From Prescottella agglutinans (lineage in GTDB: Bacteria; Actinomycetota; Actinomycetes; Mycobacteriales; Mycobacteriaceae): DNA of 64,000 nucleotides. Location of the stretch: the NCBI RefSeq assembly GCF_004011865.1, contig NZ_RKLP01000003.1, positions 310,001-374,000 on the forward strand, read 5' to 3'. The notes under the pieces are model-generated. The model was not told the origin of the DNA, made no database searches, and was given only the letters and a program-made list of their open reading frames with translations. Position 1 is the first letter of the stretch. Each line of letters begins with the position of its first letter. A program made the position numbers and the translations under genes. Positions 32,351 through 41,240 of the stretch are shown here, piece after piece.

Positions 32351-34095
32351 CCGGGGCTTCGACACCCGTCCGCATCGGCAACTGCTCCGGCTTCTACGGC
32401 GACCGGATCTCGGCGATGCGCGAGATGCTCGAGGGCGGCGAACTCGACTACCTGACCGGCGACTACCTCGCCGAGCTGACGATGCTCATCCTCGGGCGGG
32501 ACCGCATGAAGGATCCGTCGCGCGGCTACGCGAAGACGTTCCTGCGGCAGGCCGAGGACTGTCTCGGGCTGGCGCTCGACCGCGGTGTGCGGATCGTCGC
32601 GAACGCCGGCGGGCTCAACCCGGCCGGGCTCGCCGCCGCGCTGCGCGAGGTGAACGACCGGCTGGGGCTCGGCGCGAAGATCGCGCACGTCGAGGGTGAC
32701 GACCTGATCGCGCGGGTGTCCGAACTCGGGCTCGACCGCGAGACCGCCCCGCTGACCGCGAACGCCTACCTCGGGGCGTGGGGCATCGTGGAGTGCCTGA
32801 ACGCCGGCGCGGACGTCGTGGTCACCGGCCGCGTCACCGACGCGGCGGTGATCGTCGGTCCCGCTGCTGCGCACTTCGGTTGGGCACGCGACGATTTCGA
32901 CAAGCTGGCGGGTGCGGTGGTGGCCGGCCACGTGATCGAGTGCGGCACGCAGGCCACCGGCGGCAACTACTCGTGGTTCACCGAGATCCCCGACCTCGGC
33001 CGCCCCGGCTTCCCGATCGCCGAGATCGCCGCCGACGGCTCGTCGGTCATCACCAAGCACGCGGGTACCGGGGGAGCGGTGACCGTGGACACCGTCACCG
33101 CACAGTTGCTGTACGAGATCACCGGCGGCCGGTACGCCAATCCCGACGTCACTGCCCGGATGGACTCGATCGAGCTCTCCGCGGACGGCGCCGACCGCGT
33201 CCGCATCGCGGGCGTGACCGGTGAGGCCCCGCCGCCGCAGTACAAGGTGTCACTCAACGCGCTCGCCGGATTCCGCAACGAGGCGACGTTCGTGCTCACC
33301 GGTCTCGACATCGAGGCCAAGGCCGAACTGGTTCGACGGCAGATGGATTCGTGGCTCCAGGTCAAGCCGCAGGAGCTCGAGTGGACGCTCGCGCGCACCG
33401 ACCACCCGGACGCGGACACCGAGGAGGCGGCGAGCGCGCTGCTGCGGTGCACCGTCCGCGACACCGACCCGAACGCCGTCGGACGCGCGTTCTCGTCGGT
33501 GGCCGTCGAACTCGCGCTCGCCAGCTACCCCGGATTCACGCTCACCGCGCCGCCGTCGAACGGGCAGCCGTACGCGGTGTTCACGCCGGGCTACGTCGAC
33601 GTGGATCAGGTTCCGCACGTCGCGGTGCTGCCCGACGGCACGCGCCGCGACGTCGCACCGAGCACGCAGGCGCGGGTGCTCGAGGACGTGCCGGAACCGG
33701 CGCTGCCCGATCCGCTGGACTCGGACGACACGGTGACCGTGCCGCTGGGCACGGTCGCGGCCGCCCGCAGCGGCGACAAGGGCGGCAACGCCAACGTCGG
33801 GGTGTGGGTGCGGACCGACGAGCAGTGGCGGTGGCTGGTCCACGCGCTGACCGTCGACGAACTGAAAAGGATGTTGCCCGAGGCGAAGTCGCTCGAGGTG
33901 ACGCGGCACGTGCTGCCGAACCTGCGGGCGGTCAACTTCGTCGTCGAGGGCATCCTCGGCCGCGGGGTCGCGTCGCAGGCCCGCTTCGACCCGCAGGCCA
34001 AGGGGCTCGGGGAGTGGTTGCGGTCGCGGCACATCGACATTCCCCTCGGCCTGGTCCCCGGCTACGCCGACGAACTCCAGGAAGGACACGCATGA
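32347..34095 (+). CDS. AtuA-like protein (DUF1446, acyclic terpene utilisation family)
   Basis: A 582-residue protein from ATG 32347. The N-terminal DUF1446/AtuA domain covers about 8-450, with [18 protein letters not shown] at 11-28 and [20 protein letters not shown] at about 155-174. A C-terminal AtuA-C domain begins near 475 ([19 protein letters not shown]). In Pseudomonas AtuA is needed for citronellol and geraniol degradation but its reaction is unresolved. The order here corresponds to Rv0976c followed by fadE13-accD2-accA2-fadE12-echA7 of M. tuberculosis. Four-base overlaps on both sides make it part of one coupled operon. Confidence 0.85.
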   Translation: MTGASTPVRIGNCSGFYGDRISAMREMLEGGELDYLTGDYLAELTMLILGRDRMKDPSRGYAKTFLRQAEDCLGLALDRGVRIVANAGGLNPAGLAAALREVNDRLGLGAKIAHVEGDDLIARVSELGLDRETAPLTANAYLGAWGIVECLNAGADVVVTGRVTDAAVIVGPAAAHFGWARDDFDKLAGAVVAGHVIECGTQATGGNYSWFTEIPDLGRPGFPIAEIAADGSSVITKHAGTGGAVTVDTVTAQLLYEITGGRYANPDVTARMDSIELSADGADRVRIAGVTGEAPPPQYKVSLNALAGFRNEATFVLTGLDIEAKAELVRRQMDSWLQVKPQELEWTLARTDHPDADTEEAASALLRCTVRDTDPNAVGRAFSSVAVELALASYPGFTLTAPPSNGQPYAVFTPGYVDVDQVPHVAVLPDGTRRDVAPSTQARVLEDVPEPALPDPLDSDDTVTVPLGTVAAARSGDKGGNANVGVWVRTDEQWRWLVHALTVDELKRMLPEAKSLEVTRHVLPNLRAVNFVVEGILGRGVASQARFDPQAKGLGEWLRSRHIDIPLGLVPGYADELQEGHA

Positions 34096-35240
34096 GTGTG
34101 TGGGACACCCCCGAGCGGCAGCAGTTGCGCAAGACCGTCCGCGGCTTCGTCGAGCAGGAGATCCTGCCGCACCTCGGCGACTGGGAGCGAGACGGCGAGA
34201 TCCCGCGCGAGTTGCACCGGAAGGCCGCCGCGCTCGGACTGCTCGGCGCCGGCTTCCCGGAGGAGGTCGGCGGCGACGGCGGCGACCTGGTCGACGCGGT
34301 CCTGATCTGCGAGGAGATGCACCAGGCCGGGGCGTCCGGCGGACTGTTCGCGTCGCTGTTCACGTGCGGTATCGCGCTGCCGCACCTGATCGCGGCCGGT
34401 GACCCGCGGCAGATCGACCGCTGGGTGCGGCCCACCCTCGCGGGCGAGAAGATCGGGTCGCTCGCGATCACCGAACCGGGCGGCGGATCCGACGTCGGGC
34501 ACCTGCGGACGACGGCGGTGCGCGACGGCGACCACTACGTCGTCAACGGTGCCAAGACGTTCATCACCTCGGCGGTCCGCGCCGACTTCGTCGTCACCGC
34601 GGTGCGCACGGGCGGCCCGGGGGCGGGCGGGGTGTCGCTGCTCGTGCTCGAGCGGGGCACGCCGGGATTCGAGGTGGCGCGCAAGCTCGACAAGATGGGC
34701 TGGCGCGCGTCGGACACCGCGGAGTTGTCGTTCGTCGACGCGCGCGTGCCGGTGGAAAACCTGGTGGGCGAAGAGAACTCGGGCTTCGCGCAGATCGCGC
34801 AGGCGTTCCTCACCGAGCGGATCGCGTTGGCGGCGCAGGCGTACTCGAGTGCGCAGCGGTGCCTGGACCTGACGCTGCAGTGGTGCCGCGACCGCGAGAC
34901 GTTCGGCCGGCCGCTGATCTCGCGGCAGGCCGTGCAGAACACCCTGACCGAGATGACGCGGCGCACCGACGTCGCCCGCGTCTACACCCGCACCCTCGTC
35001 GAACGCTCGCTCACGTCGAGCGAGGACTTCGTCGCCGAGGTGTGCTTTGCGAAGAACACCGCCGTCGAGGCCGGCGAGTGGGTGGCGAACCAGGCCGTGC
35101 AGTTGTTCGGCGGCATGGGCTACATGGCGGAGAGCGAAGTGGAGAGGCAGTACCGGGACATGCGAATTCTGGGCATCGGAGGTGGGACCACCGAGATCCT
35201 GACCTCCTTGGCGGCCAAGCGATTGGGGTATCAGTCGTGA
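34092..35240 (+). CDS. Acyl-CoA dehydrogenase, FadE13-like
   Basis: A 382-residue flavoprotein from ATG 34092. Family signatures are LAITEPGGGSDVGHLRTTA near 124-142 and a C-terminal QLFGGMGYMAESEVERQYRD. The usual C-terminal catalytic Glu position of short- and medium-chain enzymes reads GIGGGTTEIL, as in isovaleryl-CoA dehydrogenase. The helix-G Glu in FLTERIALAA is then the likely base, which points to a branched-chain substrate. It forms the double bond needed before carboxylation. Overlaps both neighbours by four bases. Confidence 0.88.
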   Translation: MSVWDTPERQQLRKTVRGFVEQEILPHLGDWERDGEIPRELHRKAAALGLLGAGFPEEVGGDGGDLVDAVLICEEMHQAGASGGLFASLFTCGIALPHLIAAGDPRQIDRWVRPTLAGEKIGSLAITEPGGGSDVGHLRTTAVRDGDHYVVNGAKTFITSAVRADFVVTAVRTGGPGAGGVSLLVLERGTPGFEVARKLDKMGWRASDTAELSFVDARVPVENLVGEENSGFAQIAQAFLTERIALAAQAYSSAQRCLDLTLQWCRDRETFGRPLISRQAVQNTLTEMTRRTDVARVYTRTLVERSLTSSEDFVAEVCFAKNTAVEAGEWVANQAVQLFGGMGYMAESEVERQYRDMRILGIGGGTTEILTSLAAKRLGYQS

Positions 35241-36835
35241 CGATCCTGAAGTCGGCACTGGACACGAAGTCGGCCGAGTACACGTCGGCCGTGGAGTCGA
35301 TGACCACCAAGCTCGGCGAACTCGAGGTCGAGCACGCAAAGGCCCTCGCCGGCGGCGGGGAGAAGTACGTCGAGCGGCACCACAAGCGGGGCAAGCTGCT
35401 CGCGCGCGAGCGCATCGAACTGCTGCTCGACCCGGACTCGCCGTTCCTCGAGCTGTCCCCGCTCGCCGCGTGGGGCACCGAGTTCCCGGTGGGCGCGTCG
35501 ACGATCGTCGGGATCGGCGTCGTCAGCGGCGTCGAGTGTCTCATCGTCGCGAACGATCCGACGGTCCGCGGCGGCACCAGCAACCCGTGGACCCTCCGGA
35601 AGGGGTTCCGCGCCAACGACATCGCCGTGCAGAACCGCCTCCCCGTCATCTCGCTCGTCGAATCGGGCGGCGCCGACCTGCCCACGCAGAAGGAGGTGTT
35701 CATCCCCGGCGGTCGCATGTTCCGCGACCTCACCCAGTTGTCGGCGGCCGGAATCCCGACGATCGCGCTGGTGTTCGGCAACTCCACGGCGGGCGGCGCC
35801 TACATCCCCGGCATGTCCGATCACGTCGTGATGATCAAGGAGCGGTCCAAGGTGTTCCTGGCCGGGCCGCCGCTGGTGAAGATGGCGACCGGTGAGGAGT
35901 CGGACGACGAGTCCCTCGGCGGCGCCGAGATGCACGCCCGCAAGTCCGGCCTGGCCGACTACTTCGCCCTGGACGAGCAGGACGCGATCCGCATCGGCCG
36001 CAGCATCGTCCGGCGCCTCAACTGGCAGAAGCAGGGACCGGCGCCGCGGGCCGAGGTGATCGAACCGCTCGAGGATCCCGAGGAACTGCTCGGCATCGTG
36101 CCGTCGGACCTGAAGATCCCGTTCGATCCGCGGGAGGTGATCGCGCGCATCGTCGACGGGTCCGACTTCGACGAGTTCAAGCCGCTCTACGGTTCGTCGC
36201 TCGTCACGGGCTGGGCCGAACTGCACGGCTACCCGATCGGCATCCTCGCCAACGCACGCGGCGTGCTGTTCAGCGAGGAGTCGCAGAAGGCCACCCAGTT
36301 CATCCAGTTGGCGAACCGCTCTGACACCCCACTTCTGTTCCTGCACAACACTACCGGCTACATGGTGGGCAAGGAGTACGAGGAGGGCGGCATGATCAAG
36401 CACGGGTCGATGATGATCAACGCGGTCGCCAACTCGAAGGTCCCGCACATCTCGATCCTGCTCGGCGCGTCGTACGGCGCCGGCCACTACGGCATGTGCG
36501 GGCGGGCGTTCGACCCCCGGTTCCTGTTCGCGTGGCCCAGTTCCAAGTCGGCGGTCATGGGCGGCGCCCAACTCGCGGGCGTCATCTCGATCGTCGGTCG
36601 CGCCGCCGCCGAGGCCCGCGGTCAGGTCTTCGACGAGCAGGCCGACGCCGGCATGCGGGCGATGATCGAGAACCAGATCGAGGCGGAGTCGCTGCCGATG
36701 TTCCTCTCCGGGCGCCTGTACGACGACGGCGTGATCGACCCCCGTGACACCCGCACGGTGGTGGGAATGTGCCTGTCGGCCATTGCCACCGCCCCGATCG
36801 AGGGCACCGAGAACTTCGGCGTCTTCCGGATGTGA
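35237..36835 (+). CDS. Acyl-CoA carboxylase beta subunit, AccD2-like
   Basis: A 532-residue carboxyltransferase from GTG 35237. The N-terminal half carries the acyl-CoA region with NDPTVRGGTSNPWTLRK and the oxyanion segment GNSTAGGAYIPGMSDHVV at about 176-193. The C-terminal half carries the carboxybiotin site with TTGYMVGKEYEEGGMIKHG. The layout is closest to methylcrotonyl- and geranyl-CoA carboxylases rather than propionyl-CoA carboxylase. It transfers carboxyl from biotin to an enoyl-CoA. Substrate assignment is inference from neighbours. Confidence 0.88.
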   Translation: MTILKSALDTKSAEYTSAVESMTTKLGELEVEHAKALAGGGEKYVERHHKRGKLLARERIELLLDPDSPFLELSPLAAWGTEFPVGASTIVGIGVVSGVECLIVANDPTVRGGTSNPWTLRKGFRANDIAVQNRLPVISLVESGGADLPTQKEVFIPGGRMFRDLTQLSAAGIPTIALVFGNSTAGGAYIPGMSDHVVMIKERSKVFLAGPPLVKMATGEESDDESLGGAEMHARKSGLADYFALDEQDAIRIGRSIVRRLNWQKQGPAPRAEVIEPLEDPEELLGIVPSDLKIPFDPREVIARIVDGSDFDEFKPLYGSSLVTGWAELHGYPIGILANARGVLFSEESQKATQFIQLANRSDTPLLFLHNTTGYMVGKEYEEGGMIKHGSMMINAVANSKVPHISILLGASYGAGHYGMCGRAFDPRFLFAWPSSKSAVMGGAQLAGVISIVGRAAAEARGQVFDEQADAGMRAMIENQIEAESLPMFLSGRLYDDGVIDPRDTRTVVGMCLSAIATAPIEGTENFGVFRM

Positions 36836-36848
36836 GTGGAGAACATTG

Positions 36849-38867
36849 ATGACTTCTGCGAGTAATTCCACGATCACGTCCGTGCTGGTCGCCAACCGCG
36901 GCGAGATCGCCCGCCGGGTGTTCGCGACGTGCCGTCGCACCGGTGTCGGCACCGTGGCGGTGTTCTCCGACCCGGACGCCGCGAGCCCGCACGTCGCCGA
37001 GGCCGACGCCGCGGTCCGGTTGCCGGGCGCGACCCCCGCCCAGACGTACCTGCGGGCCGACGCGATCATCGCCGCGGCCCGGGCCGCGGGCGCCGACGCG
37101 ATCCACCCCGGCTACGGATTCCTGTCGGAGAATGCCGATTTCGCGCAGGCCGTCGAGGCTGCCGGTCTCACGTGGATCGGCCCGCCCGTCAAGTCGATCG
37201 CGCTGATGGGCTCGAAGGTCGAGTCGAAGCGGATCATGGCCGAGGCCGGGGTGCCGGTCCTGGCCGAACTCGATCCCGACGCGGTGACCGAGGCCGACCT
37301 GCCGGTGCTGGTCAAGGCGTCCGCCGGCGGCGGCGGCCGCGGCATGCGGGTGGTGCGCGAGTTGTCGGCGCTGCCCCGCGAGATCGAGGCGGCCCGCCGC
37401 GAGGCGCAGTCCGCGTTCGGTGATCCGACGGTGTTCTGCGAGCGCTACCTCGAGACCGGACGGCACATCGAGGTCCAGGTGATGGCCGACCGGCACGGCA
37501 CGGTGTGGGCCGTCGGCGAGCGGGAGTGCTCGATCCAGCGCCGCCACCAGAAGGTGGTCGAGGAGGCCCCGTCACCGCTCGTCGAACGGCTCGAGTCCTC
37601 TTCCGGGCCAGCCATGCGCGCCAGGCTGTTCGACGCCGCCCGGCTCGCCGCGAACGCGATCGGCTACGAAGGCGCCGGCACCGTCGAGTTCCTCGCCGAC
37701 GAGCAGGGTGACTTCTTCTTCCTGGAGATGAACACCCGCCTGCAGGTGGAGCATCCGGTCACCGAGTGCACCACGGGTCTCGACCTGGTGGAGCTGCAGT
37801 TGCAGGTCGCGGGTGGCGCGGCACTCCCGGCGGAACCGCCCGCGCTCCGGGGGCACTCGATCGAGGTCCGTCTCTACGCCGAGGACCCCGCGCACGGGTG
37901 GCGTCCGCAGAGCGGTGTCGTCGAGCGCATCGAACTGCCGGGCAGCGCAGGCGAGTTCGAGGTCCTCGAGCGAACCGGCGTGCGCCTGGACTCGGGTGTC
38001 GAGAACGGTTCGGCGGTGAGCGTCTTCTACGACCCGATGCTCGCCAAGGTCATCTCGTACGCGCCCACCCGGGCGCAGGCCGCGCAGGTGCTGGCGTCGG
38101 CGCTGGCCCGCACCCGGCTGCACGGGCTGCAGACCAACCGCGACCTGCTCGTCAACGTGCTGCGGCACCCGGCGTTCCTCGCGGGCGACACCGACACCGC
38201 CTTCTTCGACACCCACGGGCTCGACGCGCTGGCGCGTCCGCTCGCCGACGAGACCGCGGAGAAGCTGTCGGCACTGGCGGCCGCGGTCGCGGACGCCGCG
38301 GCCAACCGGTCCGTCGCACCGGTGCTCGGCGGACTACCGAGCGGGTGGCGGAACCTGCCGTCGCAGCCGCAGAGCAAGCGGTACGAGGGAATCCACGGCG
38401 AGCACGACGTCCGCTACCTGCTGACCCGATCGGGGCTGCGCGCCGAGGGCTTCGACGACGTCACGCTCGTGTCGTCGACCCCCGACCACGTGGTCCTCGA
38501 TATCGGCGGGCTGCAGCGCCGGTTCGACATCGCCCGCTACGGCGACCGGGTGTGCGTCGACTCGCCGCTCGGGCCGGTGACGCTCACGGCGCTCGCGCGA
38601 TTCGTCGACCCGTCGAGCGTCGTCGCCGAAGGGTCGCTGCTGGCACCGATGCCCGGGGCGGTGATCCGCCTCGGTGCGGCCGTCGGCGATCGCGTCGAGG
38701 CCGGACAGCCGATCCTGTGGCTCGAGGCCATGAAGATGGAGCACACCGTCAAGGCGCCCACCTCGGGCGTGCTCACCGAACTACCCGTCGCCGTCGGCCA
38801 CCAGGTCGACGTCGGATCGATCCTGGCAATCGTGGAAGCAGAAGTCGCAGAAGGAGAAACCGCATGA
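36849..38867 (+). CDS. Acyl-CoA carboxylase alpha subunit (biotin carboxylase + BCCP), AccA2-like
   Basis: A 672-residue protein from ATG 36849. It contains a biotin carboxylase domain (VLVANRGEIARRVF at about 12-25, ATP-grasp KASAGGGGRGMR near 156-167), a linker domain and a C-terminal biotinyl domain with EAMKM, where Lys 629 is the biotin site. Together with the beta subunit it forms an acyl-CoA carboxylase. The 13-base gap after the beta gene and four-base overlap with the next gene keep it in the operon. Confidence 0.92.
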   Translation: MTSASNSTITSVLVANRGEIARRVFATCRRTGVGTVAVFSDPDAASPHVAEADAAVRLPGATPAQTYLRADAIIAAARAAGADAIHPGYGFLSENADFAQAVEAAGLTWIGPPVKSIALMGSKVESKRIMAEAGVPVLAELDPDAVTEADLPVLVKASAGGGGRGMRVVRELSALPREIEAARREAQSAFGDPTVFCERYLETGRHIEVQVMADRHGTVWAVGERECSIQRRHQKVVEEAPSPLVERLESSSGPAMRARLFDAARLAANAIGYEGAGTVEFLADEQGDFFFLEMNTRLQVEHPVTECTTGLDLVELQLQVAGGAALPAEPPALRGHSIEVRLYAEDPAHGWRPQSGVVERIELPGSAGEFEVLERTGVRLDSGVENGSAVSVFYDPMLAKVISYAPTRAQAAQVLASALARTRLHGLQTNRDLLVNVLRHPAFLAGDTDTAFFDTHGLDALARPLADETAEKLSALAAAVADAAANRSVAPVLGGLPSGWRNLPSQPQSKRYEGIHGEHDVRYLLTRSGLRAEGFDDVTLVSSTPDHVVLDIGGLQRRFDIARYGDRVCVDSPLGPVTLTALARFVDPSSVVAEGSLLAPMPGAVIRLGAAVGDRVEAGQPILWLEAMKMEHTVKAPTSGVLTELPVAVGHQVDVGSILAIVEAEVAEGETA

Positions 38868-40027
38868 GCAGCTTCATCGAGACGGAGGAGCAGAAGGAGT
38901 TGCGGGCGGCGGTGTCCAAGCTCGCGCAGCGCTTCAACTACGTCGACTACGTGCTGCCGAAGGCGCGCAGGGGCGAGCCGCTCACCGAGTTGTGGAACGA
39001 GGCCGGCAAGCTCGGGTTCCTCGGCGTGAACCTGCCCGAGGAGTACGGCGGCGGGGGAGCGGGCATCTACGAACTCGCCCTCGTGCAGGAGGAACTCGCG
39101 GCGCAGGGCGCCGGGCTGCTGCTGGTGGTGGTCTCGCCCGCGATCTGCGGCACCATCATCGGCAAGTACGGCACCGACGCTCAGAAGCAGGAATGGCTTC
39201 CCGCGCTGGCCGACGGTTCCAAGATCATGGCGTTCGGCATCACCGAACCCGACGCCGGTTCCAATTCCCACCAGATCACCACCACCGCACGGCGGGACGG
39301 CGAGGACTGGATCCTGCGGGGCAACAAGGTCTTCATTTCCGGGGTCGACCAGGCCGACGCCGTCCTGATCGTCGCGCGCACCGAGGACCACAAGACCGGC
39401 AAGCTCAAGCCGGCGCTGTTCATCGTGCCCACCGACGCCGAGAACTTCGTCGCGACGCCGATGGAGATGGACATCGTCGAGCCGGACCACCAGTTCACGC
39501 TGTTCCTCGACGACGTGCGACTGCCCGCGGACGCCCTCGTCGGCTCCGAGGACGCGGCGCTGATGCAGCTGTTCGCGGGCCTGAACCCCGAGCGCATCCT
39601 CGGCTCGGCCATGGCCATCGGGATGGGCCGCTGGGCGCTCGAGGCGGGCGTGAAGTTCGCGAAGGAGCGCACGGTCTGGAAGACGCCGATCGGTGCCCAC
39701 CAGGGTCTCGCGCATCCGCTCGCGCAGTGCAAGATCGAGCTCGAGCTGGCGAAGCTGATGATGCAGAAGGCCGCGGTCCTCTACGACGGCGGCGACGACT
39801 TCGGTGCCGCCGAGGCCGCGAACATGGCCAAGTACGCGGCCGCGGAGGCCAGCATCAAGACCCTCGACCAGGCGATCCAGACGCACGGCGGCGGCGGGCT
39901 CACCAAGGAATACGGCCTGTCCGCGATGCTGGGTGCCGCCCGGATCGCGCGGGTGGCGCCGGTGAGCCGCGAGATGATCCTCAACTTCGTCGCCCAGCAC
40001 TCGCTGGGCCTGCCCAAGTCCTACTGA
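38864..40027 (+). CDS. Acyl-CoA dehydrogenase, FadE12-like
   Basis: A 387-residue flavoprotein from ATG 38864. FAD-binding motif MAFGITEPDAGSNSHQITT lies near 120-138 and the C-terminal block reads THGGGGLTKEYGLSAML. As in the other dehydrogenase here, the canonical C-terminal Glu site is changed (RVAPVSREMILN), so a Glu in GLNPERILGSA is the likely base. Two such enzymes in one operon suggest two oxidation steps on branched acyl-CoAs. Confidence 0.87.
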   Translation: MSSFIETEEQKELRAAVSKLAQRFNYVDYVLPKARRGEPLTELWNEAGKLGFLGVNLPEEYGGGGAGIYELALVQEELAAQGAGLLLVVVSPAICGTIIGKYGTDAQKQEWLPALADGSKIMAFGITEPDAGSNSHQITTTARRDGEDWILRGNKVFISGVDQADAVLIVARTEDHKTGKLKPALFIVPTDAENFVATPMEMDIVEPDHQFTLFLDDVRLPADALVGSEDAALMQLFAGLNPERILGSAMAIGMGRWALEAGVKFAKERTVWKTPIGAHQGLAHPLAQCKIELELAKLMMQKAAVLYDGGDDFGAAEAANMAKYAAAEASIKTLDQAIQTHGGGGLTKEYGLSAMLGAARIARVAPVSREMILNFVAQHSLGLPKSY

Positions 40028-40029
40028 CG

Positions 40030-40833
40030 GTGGCCGACATGACGAACACGACGGATCTCCTCGTCCGCTACGACGTCGCCGACGGCGTCGCGACGCTCAC
40101 CCTGGACTCGCCGCACAACCGCAATGCGATCTCGGGCAGGCTCGTCGAACAGTTGCGGCGGGGCCTGGCCGAGGCCGCGGCCGACCAGACGGTGCGGGCC
40201 GTCGTGCTCACCCACACGGGCGGCACCTTCTGCGCGGGCGCGGACCTGTCGGAGGCGAGCGGGGCCGCGGACTCGGACCCGGCGGAACTGGCGGCCGGGC
40301 GCACCCGACAAATGACGGAACTGCTGCGATCGATCGTCGAACTGCCGAAGCCCGTGATCGGTCGGATCGACGGGCACGTCCGGGCCGGGGGCATGGGACT
40401 GGTCGGTGCCTGCGACATCGTGGTCGCCGGACCGGAGGCCACCTTCGCGCTCACCGAGGCGCGGCTGGGCCTGGCGGCGTCGATCATCTCGCTGACCGTG
40501 GTCCCGAGACTGACCTCGCGCGCGGCCGGACGCTACTTCCTGACCGGGGAGAAGTTCGGATCGCACGAGGCCGAGGCGATCGGTCTGATCAGCGAGGCCG
40601 TTCAGGATCCGACGGCGGTGGTGGCGGAACTGGCGGCGGCGCTGCGGAAGTGCTCGCCGCAGGGGTTGGCCGAGTCCAAGAAGCTCACCACGATGCGGAT
40701 GCTGGCCGACTTCGATCGCTACGCGGAGGACCTGGCGGCGCAGTCCGCCCGGCTGTTCGGCTCGGAGGAGGCCGTCGAAGGAATGACGGCGTTCCTGCAG
40801 AAGCGGTCGCCGAGCTGGGCCGCCGGCGGGTGA
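40030..40833 (+). CDS. Enoyl-CoA hydratase/isomerase family protein, EchA7-like
   Basis: A 267-residue crotonase from GTG 40030; ATG 40039 is an alternative. Oxyanion-hole motifs are TFCAGADLSE near 71-80 and GHVRAGGMGLVGACDIVVA near 117-135, with the catalytic Glu in ALTEARLGL. The RAGG variant is typical of methylglutaconyl- and isohexenylglutaconyl-CoA hydratases, which fits hydration of the carboxylated enoyl-CoA made by the upstream carboxylase. It ends the operon and is followed by a large palindrome. Confidence 0.87.
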   Translation: MADMTNTTDLLVRYDVADGVATLTLDSPHNRNAISGRLVEQLRRGLAEAAADQTVRAVVLTHTGGTFCAGADLSEASGAADSDPAELAAGRTRQMTELLRSIVELPKPVIGRIDGHVRAGGMGLVGACDIVVAGPEATFALTEARLGLAASIISLTVVPRLTSRAAGRYFLTGEKFGSHEAEAIGLISEAVQDPTAVVAELAAALRKCSPQGLAESKKLTTMRMLADFDRYAEDLAAQSARLFGSEEAVEGMTAFLQKRSPSWAAGG

Positions 40834-40839
40834 GGCGAT

Positions 40840-40874
40840 TGCGGGGTCCGTTCCGTCACGGAACGGACCCCGCA
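40840..40874. terminator. Bidirectional terminator hairpin
   Basis: TGCGGGGTCCGTTCCG and CGGAACGGACCCCGCA form a perfect 16-base-pair stem with a 3-base loop between convergent genes. No T-run follows on either side, but symmetry and position fit a shared terminator. Confidence 0.75.
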
Positions 40875-40891
40875 GTGGTCGGGGCGTCGGC

Positions 40892-41020
40892 TCAGCCGAA
40901 GATGCCCGAAACGGTGTCGAGCGAACCGGCGAAGAAGCTCAGGGCGCCGATGAGGTCGCTGGCGTAGCCGGCGAAGTCGGTGACGAAGTCGAAGAAGTCG
41001 ACGAGCTCGGCAGAACCCAT
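40892..41020 (-). CDS. 42-residue acidic hydrophobic peptide, PorA/PorH-like small porin candidate
   Basis: A short gene with ATG at 41020 and a clear ribosome site (CAGGAG) about eight bases before it, read leftwards to TGA at 40892. The 42-residue product starts MGSAELVDFF and ends SLDTVSGIFG. It has no Lys, Arg or signal peptide and six acidic residues, and is largely amphipathic helix with many Phe, Leu, Gly and Ser. This resembles the short, signal-less channel peptides of the mycolate outer membrane (PorA/PorH of corynebacteria). The resemblance is by composition and size only. A hairpin and an iron-box-like site lie upstream. Confidence 0.6.
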   Translation of the reverse strand: MGSAELVDFFDFVTDFAGYASDLIGALSFFAGSLDTVSGIFG

Positions 41021-41052
41021 GATTTTGCTCCTGTGAGTTGTTGGGAGGAAGA

Positions 41053-41072
41053 AAGGAAGGGCACCCTTCCTT
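41053..41072 (-). promoter_or_regulatory. Perfect 9+2+9 inverted repeat in the 5' region of the small porin gene
   Basis: AAGGAAGGG (41053-41061) and CCCTTCCTT (41064-41072) are exact inverted repeats. They lie 33 bases before the peptide start and could be an mRNA-stabilising hairpin or an operator. Confidence 0.45.
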
Positions 41073-41119
41073 GCGGAATTTGTAACGTGGCCGAGGCCCT
41101 TCTGCAATAAATTTGTGAT

Positions 41120-41138
41120 GAAGGTTACCCTAACTTCA
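41120..41138. promoter_or_regulatory. IdeR/DtxR iron-box-like site
   Basis: Read on the minus strand, TGAAGTTAGGGTAACCTTC agrees with the 19-base IdeR consensus (TTAGGTTAGGCTAACCTAA) at 15 positions, including the core GTTAG and TAACC. It lies about 100 bases before the small porin-like gene and about 100 before the divergent TetR gene. Confidence 0.45.
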
Positions 41139-41240
41139 AGGGTCGCTACTCTAGGGATCCGCACGCCGCCCACAAGGCGGTGCAGCCACTGACCACGACG
41201 ACCGGCAGACACCGGTGAGGGCGACAGGAGAGCGAACGGG

